NCBI RefSeq assembly: GCF_003002915.1
Contig: NZ_PVTG01000016.1
Coordinates: 1 to 64,000 of the forward strand
Reading direction: 5' to 3'
Length of the DNA stretch: 64,000 bases
Source of the DNA: Geodermatophilus tzadiensis
GTDB taxonomy: Bacteria; Actinomycetota; Actinomycetes; Mycobacteriales; Geodermatophilaceae
A program made the translations under genes and the position numbers. This document shows positions 54,257 to 64,000 of the stretch, in pieces. The stretch's first letter is position 1. Each line of letters begins with the position of its first letter. The notes beneath the pieces are model-generated. The model worked only from the letters and a program-made list of their open reading frames with translations, made no database searches and was not told the DNA's origin.

Positions 54257-55052
54257 TCAGAGGGAGGACAGGAAGGCGGCGACGCCGTCGTCGTCGTTGC
54301 CGGTGGTGACGTCGGTGGCCGCCGCGAGCAGCTCCGGGTGGGCGTGCGCCATCGCCACGGCCCGGCCCCCGCCCTCGCGCACCCAGTCGAAGGCCGCGAT
54401 GTCGTTGGGCATGTCGCCGAACACGACGACGTCCTCCGGGCCCACCCCGTGCCGGGCGGCGACCCGCGACAGGCCGGTGGCCTTGGTCACGCCGCGCGCG
54501 GAGATCTCGGCCAGCGCGTCCGACGACGACGTCGTCACCGTGGCGAGGTCGCCGACCACCCGCTGCACCAGCGCGACGAAGGAGTCGCGGTCCAGGTCCT
54601 CGTGGCGGGCCAGCAGCTTGGCCGCGGGGGCCGCGACGATCTCCTCGAGCGGGGCCTCCGCGACGCCGGGGGCGTCCACGTCCCACCGCGGCCGGTAGAC
54701 CGGCTCGTGGCGGAACTCCAGCCCGTACTCGACGGCGAACCAGGTGCCCGGCTGCTCGGCGCGCAGGCCCCCGGTGATCGCCGCCAGGACGTCGGGCGGC
54801 AGCGCGTCCTCCTCGAGCACCTCGAAGCGCTCCAGGTCCAACAGCACCGCGCCGTTGCAGCAGACGGCGGTGCCGGTGCGCACCACCTCGCGGATCCGGC
54901 GCATCCAGCGCGGGGGCCGGCCGGTGGCCAGGACGAGCGGCACCCCGTCGTCCGCCCAGCGCCGCAGCTCGGCCACCGTCTCGTCGCTGACGGTGTCGTC
55001 GGAGCGCAGCAGCGTGCCGTCCATGTCGCTGGCGATCAGCCGCGGACGCCAG

Positions 55053-55060
<8 letters not shown>
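54257..55060 (-). CDS. HAD-family (Cof-type) phosphatase 1
   Basis: The 267-aa protein starts at GTG 55060. It has the HAD motifs IASDMDGTLL (nucleophile and acid Asp), VLATGRPP, a late Lys in ISARGVTKATGLSR, and GDMPNDIAAF, with a C2 cap typical of Cof/sugar phosphatases. It overlaps the end of the second HAD gene by 8 bp. The two share about the same layout and probably arose by duplication. The substrate is a phosphorylated sugar, cofactor or nucleotide, unknown. Confidence 0.9.
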
Positions 55061-59247
<4,187 letters not shown>

Positions 59248-59337
59248 AGGACCCCGTCCTCCTCACCCCTCGCAGGCTCGGGGCGAGCCTGCGGACGGGG
59301 CCGTTCCAGCACCTCACCTCCGCGTACCGTGACGGGC

Positions 59338-59664
59338 GTGGCAGAGACCGCGGGCAAGCTCCCGATCAAGATGCTGCACGACCGCGTCCTGGTCGCGCTG
59401 CGCCGGGAGGACGGCGAACGGCGGTCCACCGGCGGCATCCTCATCCCGGCGACGGCGCAGGTGGCCAAGCGGCTGGTGTGGGGCGAGGCCCGCGGCGTGG
59501 GGGCGGGCGTGCGCCAGGTGAAGGTCGGCGACCAGGTGCTCTTCTCCCCCGAGGACCAGCACGAGGTCGAGGTGCACGGCGAGGAGCTGATCATCCTGCG
59601 CGAGCGCGACGTGCACGCCGTCGCCGCGGAGCGGATCGAGGAGTCCACCGGCCTCTACCTCTAG
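59338..59664 (+). CDS. GroES-fold (Cpn10-like) protein
   Basis: The 108-aa protein starts at GTG 59338. The Cpn10 barrel is shown by KMLHDRVLVALRREDGERRS, TGGILIPATAQ and KVGDQVLFSPEDQHEVEVHG, ahead of the closing EELIILRERDVHAV. The mobile-loop region is short and the sequence is divergent from the housekeeping GroES that is paired with groEL. No groEL gene is near, so this is an orphan second copy with unknown partner. Confidence 0.85.
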   Translation: MAETAGKLPIKMLHDRVLVALRREDGERRSTGGILIPATAQVAKRLVWGEARGVGAGVRQVKVGDQVLFSPEDQHEVEVHGEELIILRERDVHAVAAERIEESTGLYL

Positions 59665-59685
59665 GGGCGCTGCGAGGCACAGGGA

Positions 59686-59725
59686 GCTCTCCCCACGTCC
59701 TGGGCCCGTCCGACGTGGGGAGAGC
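59686..59725. terminator. Hairpin between convergent genes
   Basis: Arms GCTCTCCCCACGTC (59686-59699) and GACGTGGGGAGAGC (59712-59725) pair perfectly over 14 bases with a 12-base loop. It lies between the stop of the GroES-fold gene at 59664 and the stop of the MarR gene at 59729. Confidence 0.8.
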
Positions 59726-59728
59726 CTC

Positions 59729-60187
59729 CTATGCCTGGGCGTGGCGCTCGATCACCTCGGTCATCGCGGTGAGGAAGCGGATGACGACGGCGAGGTCGGC
59801 GTCGGAGAACCCCTCCATCGCCGCCACGAGATCGCGCTGCAGCCCGCCGAAGAACGCCGCCCCGGCGGCCATCGACCGCTCGGTCATCTGCAGGACGACG
59901 CGCCGCCGGTCGGCCGGGTCGCGCACCCGCTGCAGGTGCCCCGAGCGCTCGAGCCGGTCGACCAGCGCGGTGACCGACGCGGAGCTGAGCGACACCGCCG
60001 TGCCGAGCCCGCCGGCGGTGAGGGGCTCCCCCGCCCGCGCGGCGTCCATGACCGCGACGATGGCCCGCACGTCGGTGCGCCCGAGTCCGTGCAGGTCGGC
60101 GAAGCGCTGGCCCACGGCGTCGAGCTCGACGCTGAGCCGGCGCAGCAGCAGGGCCGCCTCGGCCCGCTCGCCCGCGTTGCGCGCCAC
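59729..60187 (-). CDS. MarR-family regulator
   Basis: The 152-aa protein starts at GTG 60187, with GAGGGGAGG upstream. It has the winged helix of MarR (LTAGGLGTAVSLSSASVTAL, VDRLERSGHLQRVRDPADRR, VVLQMTERS). It is divergent from the MMPL gene, with a perfect inverted repeat between them, so it probably represses both itself and the exporter until a ligand binds. Confidence 0.92.
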   Translation of the reverse strand: MARNAGERAEAALLLRRLSVELDAVGQRFADLHGLGRTDVRAIVAVMDAARAGEPLTAGGLGTAVSLSSASVTALVDRLERSGHLQRVRDPADRRRVVLQMTERSMAAGAAFFGGLQRDLVAAMEGFSDADLAVVIRFLTAMTEVIERHAQA

Positions 60188-60205
60188 GCCGCCTCCCCTC
60201 TAATC

Positions 60206-60220
60206 TCTCGACGATCGAGA
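60206..60220. promoter_or_regulatory. Candidate MarR operator
   Basis: TCTCGA-CGA-TCGAGA is a perfect inverted repeat in the middle of the 59-bp gap between the divergent starts at 60187 and 60247. A further TCGAGAG half-site lies at 60231-60237. An AT-richer TAATCT at 60201 could be a -10 element of the marR promoter. Confidence 0.55.
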
Positions 60221-60246
60221 TGATAGGCCGTCGAGAGGACCACATC

Positions 60247-62343
60247 ATGGCGCGCCGGGCCCGCTGGCTGCTCCCCCTGGTCGTCCTCCTGCTGTGGCTC
60301 GGGGCGGCCGGGCCGCTCGGCGCGCTCAGCGGGAAGCTGACCGGCCTGCAGGAGAACGACACCGCCGCCTTCCTCCCCGACAGCGCGGAGTCCACCCGCG
60401 TGGCCGAGCTGCAGCAGGGCTTCTCGCCGACCCAGTCGATCCCGGCGATCCTGCTGTGGGAGGGCGACGGCCCCCTCGACCAGGCCACGCTCGGGGAGAT
60501 CGCGCAGCGCGTGCAGGACGCGACCGCCGTCGCCGAGGAGGCCGGCTTCCTGGCCGGGGAGCCCACCCCGCCGATCCCCTCCGAGGACGGCGAGGCCGTG
60601 CAGGTCCTCCTGCCGCTGACGCCCGAGATCGGCGACGAGATCGTGCCCGTCGTCGAGGACGTCCGGGCGGCGATCGCCGTCGACGGGACGTCGTCGTTCG
60701 TCACCGGGCCCGGCGGGATCTTCGCCGACTTCGCCAACGGGTTCGCCGGCATCGACGGGTTGCTGCTGCTGGCCGCCTTCGGCGTCGTCCTGCTGATCCT
60801 GCTGGTGGTCTACCGCAGCCCGCTGCTGCCGTTCCTGGTCATCGGGACGGCGGGTCTCGCCCTGACCGCCGGCAACGCGGTCGCCTACCTGCTCGCCGCC
60901 AACGGCCTCATCACGGTCAACGGCCAGAGCCAGGGCATCGCCTCGATCCTGGTCGTGGGCGCGGCCACCGACTACGGCCTGCTGCTGGTCTCCCGCTTCC
61001 GCGAGGAGCTGCGCCGGGAGCAGTCCCGGTTCACCGCCATGCGGACCGCGCTGCGCCGGTCGTGGGAGCCGATCGTCGCCTCGGGCGCCACCGTCGTCCT
61101 CGGCGTGCTCTGCCTGCTGTTCTCCGACCTGTCGTCCAACCGCGGCCTCGGGCCGATCTCGGCGGTGAGCGTCTCGCTCGCGGTCGTCGCCGCGCTCACC
61201 TTCCTGCCCGCCGCGCTCGTGCTGCTCGGCCGGGCCGCGTTCTGGCCGTTCCGGCCGAAGTACGGCAGCGAGCCCCCGCGGGGCCGGGGCTGGCAGCGGG
61301 TCGCCGCCCTCGTCGGCCGGCGTCCCCGCCGCGTGCTGGCCCTCAGCACCCTCGCGCTGGTGGCCGCCGCGGTGTTCGCGCCCACCTACGACGCCTCGGG
61401 CATCACCTTCAGCGACGCCATCCGCGGCGAGTCCAACGGCGTCGACGGGCAGGAGGCGCTGGCCCGCCACTTCGATGCCGGCTCGGGCAGCCCGACCGTC
61501 GTCGTCACGCCGGAGGGCTCCTGGCCGGAGGTCGCCGAGGCGGCCGCGGCCACCGAGGGCGTCGCGTCGGTGGTGCCGTTCACCGGCGGGCCGCCCGGGG
61601 GCGACCCGGTGGTGGTCGATGGGCTGGTCCGGCTCGACGTCACCCTCGCCGTGGCCGCCGACAGCACCGAGGCGATCGACGTCGTCCAGGACCTGCGCGG
61701 GCAGCTCGACGACGCCGACCCGCAGGCCCTCGTGGGCGGGGACACCGCGAGCAACCTCGACGCCCGCGAGACCGCCGGCCGCGACCTGCGGGTGATCGTG
61801 CCCAGCGTGCTGGTGGTGATCACCGTCGTGCTGGCGCTGCTGCTGCGGGCGCTGGTGGCGCCGCTGCTGCTGGTGGCCACGGTGGTGCTCAGCGTCGGTG
61901 CGACGGTCGGGGTGGCCGCGCTGCTGTTCGACGACGTCTTCGGCTTCCCCGGCAGCGACCCGGGCATCCTGCTCATCGGGTTCGTGTTCCTCGTCGCCCT
62001 GGGGATCGACTACAACATCTTCCTGATGACCCGCGCCCGCGAGGAGTCGGCGCGGCACGGCACCCGCGACGGCGTCCTGCGGGCGCTGGCGGTGACCGGC
62101 GGGGTGATCACCAGCGCCGGGCTGGTGCTGGCGGCGACCTTCGGCGCACTGTCGGTGCTGCCGCTGCTGTTCCTCACCCAGCTGTCGTTCCTCGTGGGCT
62201 TCGGCGTGCTGCTCGACACCTTCGTCGTCCGGTCGCTGGTGGTGCCCGCGGCGGTCGCGCTGCTCGGCGACCGCACCTGGTGGCCCAGCCGGCTGGCCCG
62301 CCGGCCGCACCCCGAGCCCGAGCGCGCGCTCGAGCCGGTCTGA
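60247..62343 (+). CDS. MMPL-family RND exporter
   Basis: The start chosen is ATG 60247, with GAGAGG upstream; an ATG at 60220 lies inside the operator. The 698-aa protein has the two-repeat MMPL build with about 12 membrane helices and two large external loops. The proton-relay motifs are ATDYGLLLVSRFREE in the first half and GIDYNIFLMTRAREE in the second. MMPL proteins export lipids, siderophores or drugs. The pairing with a divergent MarR gene suggests an inducible efflux pump. Confidence 0.92.
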   Translation: MARRARWLLPLVVLLLWLGAAGPLGALSGKLTGLQENDTAAFLPDSAESTRVAELQQGFSPTQSIPAILLWEGDGPLDQATLGEIAQRVQDATAVAEEAGFLAGEPTPPIPSEDGEAVQVLLPLTPEIGDEIVPVVEDVRAAIAVDGTSSFVTGPGGIFADFANGFAGIDGLLLLAAFGVVLLILLVVYRSPLLPFLVIGTAGLALTAGNAVAYLLAANGLITVNGQSQGIASILVVGAATDYGLLLVSRFREELRREQSRFTAMRTALRRSWEPIVASGATVVLGVLCLLFSDLSSNRGLGPISAVSVSLAVVAALTFLPAALVLLGRAAFWPFRPKYGSEPPRGRGWQRVAALVGRRPRRVLALSTLALVAAAVFAPTYDASGITFSDAIRGESNGVDGQEALARHFDAGSGSPTVVVTPEGSWPEVAEAAAATEGVASVVPFTGGPPGGDPVVVDGLVRLDVTLAVAADSTEAIDVVQDLRGQLDDADPQALVGGDTASNLDARETAGRDLRVIVPSVLVVITVVLALLLRALVAPLLLVATVVLSVGATVGVAALLFDDVFGFPGSDPGILLIGFVFLVALGIDYNIFLMTRAREESARHGTRDGVLRALAVTGGVITSAGLVLAATFGALSVLPLLFLTQLSFLVGFGVLLDTFVVRSLVVPAAVALLGDRTWWPSRLARRPHPEPERALEPV

Positions 62344-62346
62344 GCG

Positions 62347-62368
62347 GGCAGTTCCGCGGAAGTGCCCG
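62347..62368. terminator. TTCCGCGGAA palindrome, copy 3
   Basis: A 22-base near-perfect palindrome (GGGCAGTTCCG and CGGAAGTGCCC, one mismatch) fills the gap between the convergent stops at 62343 and 62370. It shares its core with palindromes at 29.0 and 46.8 kb. Confidence 0.65.
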
Positions 62369-62369
62369 G

Positions 62370-63305
62370 TCACACCTCGCCGGCGCGGAGGCGGGCCAGC
62401 CAGGCGTGCGCGTCGGCGAAGGCGGCGTCGGCGGCGACGTCGGGCACCGGGCGGTTGGTGCGGCCGTCGGCGCGCGGGTAGGAGCCGAGGAAGCGCACGT
62501 CCTCGCAGACCCGGTGCAGGGCGGCCAGCGCCTCCCCCACCCGCGCCTCGGCGACGTGCCCCTCGCAGTCCAGCGAGAACGAGTAGACCCACAGCCGGTC
62601 GCGGGTGGGCCGGGACTCGATGCGGGTGAGGCTGATCCCGCGGACGGCGAACTCGCGCAGGACGTCGAGCAGCGCGCCGGTGCGGTCGGCGACGACGGCG
62701 ACCAGCGAGGTCTTGTCGTCACCGGTCGGCTCCGGCAGCGTCCCGGGGCGGGACACGAGCACGAAGCGGGTGACCGCGCCGGGGTGGTCGGCGACGTCCT
62801 CGGCCAGCGGCACCAGCCCGTAGCGCTCGGCGGCGATCGGCGCGCACACGGCGGCGTCGTGCTCGCCCTCGGCGACCGCGCGCGCCGCGGCGGCGGTGGA
62901 GGAGGCCGGCAGGCTCGGGACGCCGGGCAGCCAGGTGGCCACGGTGCGGGTCGTCTGGGCCAGTGCGTGCGGGTGGCTGACCACGGTGCGCACGTCGGCG
63001 GCCCGCGTGCCGGGGCGGACGGCGAGGACGAAGGAGACGGGGAGGAACACCTCGCGGGTGATGACCAGCGGGTCGCCGTCGGCCAGGCCGTCCATCGTGG
63101 CCGGCACCGAGCCCTCGACGGAGTTCTCCAGCGGCACCAGCGCGGCGTCGGCCTCGCCGGTGCGCACCGCCACCAGGGCGGCCGCGACGCTGGCGGCCGG
63201 CTGCCGGAGGCCCTCGTCCGGGCCGACTGCGGTGCTCAGCGCCGCCTCGGCGAAGGTACCCTCGGGGCCGAGGTAGGCGAACCGCGTCGGAGGCGTCTCG
63301 GGCAC
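62370..63305 (-). CDS. pheA: Prephenate dehydratase
   Basis: The 311-aa enzyme starts at GTG 63305. The prephenate dehydratase domain shows FAYLGPEGTFAEAAL, LVPLENSVEGSVPATMDGL, and the catalytic Thr region AVTRFVLVSRPG. A C-terminal ACT domain has GALLDVLREFAVRGISLTRI followed by ESRPTR, the phenylalanine-binding site for feedback inhibition. No chorismate mutase domain is fused. It makes phenylpyruvate for phenylalanine synthesis. Confidence 0.96.
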   Translation of the reverse strand: MPETPPTRFAYLGPEGTFAEAALSTAVGPDEGLRQPAASVAAALVAVRTGEADAALVPLENSVEGSVPATMDGLADGDPLVITREVFLPVSFVLAVRPGTRAADVRTVVSHPHALAQTTRTVATWLPGVPSLPASSTAAAARAVAEGEHDAAVCAPIAAERYGLVPLAEDVADHPGAVTRFVLVSRPGTLPEPTGDDKTSLVAVVADRTGALLDVLREFAVRGISLTRIESRPTRDRLWVYSFSLDCEGHVAEARVGEALAALHRVCEDVRFLGSYPRADGRTNRPVPDVAADAAFADAHAWLARLRAGEV

Positions 63306-63403
63306 CCGACGAGGGTAGTGCGACCGGGCGGAGCCGCAGGTCGGCACGGGGGCCTGCCGCCACCGGCCGAGCGGCCGGACACCCGTCGAACGGAAGGGAA
63401 CGC

Positions 63404-64000
63404 GTGACTCCCGGGCCCGTTTCCGTCACCCACGGTGACCTGGACGCTGCGCTGTGGCGCGTCCTGGCCGCCAGCGGGCGGGACGACGCCGACGCCTTCC
63501 GCACCGAGCTCGACGCCGTCGAGGGCGCCCTCGCCGCCGCGAGCGAGCCGCGCTGGGCGGCCTGGCGCGCGGCCCTCGGCGCCCGCCGCGCCCTGGTCGA
63601 CGGACACCCGGACGCCGCGGCCCACGACCTCGCCACCGCCCGCGAGGCGCTGGCCGCCTGCCCGCCCGCGCCGTCGACCGCGCTGGCGCTGGCCTACCTG
63701 GCGCACGTCGAGGCGGCCGGCGACCACCCCGACGCGGCGATGCTGCTGGCGATCGACGCCAGCCTGCTCACCGAGCAGCTCGGCACCGGTGAGCCCACGC
63801 GCGACCTGCACCAGGCGCACCTGTGGCTGTCGCTGACCCTCACCGCGCTCGACCTCGAGGAGCTGGCGCTGGCCCAGGCCGAGCAGGGCTGCCGGGTGGC
63901 CTCCGCGCTGCCCGGGCTCGCCGACCGCTGGCTGCTGATGCGGCTGTGCGCGCAGCAGTCCACCGAGCTGGCCCAGACGCTGCGCCGCCGCGGCCAGGTG
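63404..64000 (+). CDS. Helical (TPR-like) N-terminal part of an unfinished protein
   Basis: The gene starts at GTG 63404, with AAGGGAA upstream, and runs off the right edge after 199 codons. The visible part is almost all alpha-helix, in Ala/Leu-rich paired helices like TPR repeats (ALALAYLAHVEAAGDHPDA, LSLTLTALDLEELALAQAEQ, ASALPGLADRWLLMRLCAQQ). In Geodermatophilaceae-type genomes, such regions often precede a GGDEF domain, which would lie outside the window. That continuation is inference. Confidence 0.7.
   Translation, partial: MTPGPVSVTHGDLDAALWRVLAASGRDDADAFRTELDAVEGALAAASEPRWAAWRAALGARRALVDGHPDAAAHDLATAREALAACPPAPSTALALAYLAHVEAAGDHPDAAMLLAIDASLLTEQLGTGEPTRDLHQAHLWLSLTLTALDLEELALAQAEQGCRVASALPGLADRWLLMRLCAQQSTELAQTLRRRGQV

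Overview
The window looks like chromosomal DNA from a high-GC actinobacterium. GTG starts are frequent, and many genes overlap as GTGA or ATGA. Several genes are typical of the phylum: the proteasome activator Bpa, GuaB1, FolP2, and an HtdX/FabG4/FadA2 cluster. The combination of GGDEF/EAL and PP2C signalling genes would fit Geodermatophilaceae (Blastococcus, Geodermatophilus, Modestobacter), but that placement is inference from gene content only.

The window has two parts. Bases 1 to about 17,100 are an accessory island with looser packing, visibly lower GC, and mostly unfamiliar or damaged genes. It abuts the 3' end of a tRNA-Ser(UGA) gene (17103-17189, minus strand), a classic integration site. 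From left to right the island carries a minus-strand cassette of a PLD-nuclease-like protein, an unrecognised 513-aa protein and an OLD-family ATPase/TOPRIM nuclease (606-6795). Next comes an overlapping PD-(D/E)XK endonuclease and N6-adenine methyltransferase pair (7251-9453). Then follow a tiny HTH gene and a frameshifted NYN nuclease gene (10049-10784), and a small Cys-pair protein. After these come a tyrosine-recombinase-like protein with no visible nucleophilic tyrosine and a DDE-transposase-like protein (11609-14714). The island ends with a protein containing five 69-bp tandem repeats, which appears to continue past a CCC-TGA frameshift site, and a small conserved protein. The other end of the island is not seen and probably lies left of base 1.

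From 17,190 onward the DNA is dense, very high-GC core chromosome. In order it holds: a TetR regulator divergent from a PRC-barrel/DUF2382 stress protein; a Suv3-like helicase with a probable CTG start; a five-gene peptide-type ABC importer operon; an HtdX-FabG4-FadA2 operon divergent from a TetR plus acyl-CoA oxidase/dehydrogenase operon; a solute-binding lipoprotein translationally coupled to a GGDEF-EAL protein; a UPF0126 membrane protein; an amidase; a trans-acting enoyl reductase-like protein; a multi-sensor PP2C phosphatase; a degenerate EAL protein; an aldo/keto reductase; an HU protein; a serine hydrolase; a MaoC dehydratase; FolP2; a universal stress protein; a thioesterase and an acyl-CoA ligase; a quinone oxidoreductase; a class V aminotransferase-fold protein lacking its PLP lysine; Bpa; serS with two downstream HAD phosphatases; GuaB1 with a coupled zincin; a GroES-fold protein; a MarR/MMPL divergent pair; prephenate dehydratase; and a truncated gene at the right edge.

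The most promising candidate for an undescribed system is the PLD / unknown / OLD-nuclease cassette at 606-6795, because it lies in a tRNA-associated island directly beside a restriction-modification system. Other notable signals are two homopolymer-C frameshifts in island genes, a hairpin that buries the ribosome binding site of the repeat protein, and two families of dispersed intergenic palindromes in the core region, one of them a conserved unit of about 79 bp.
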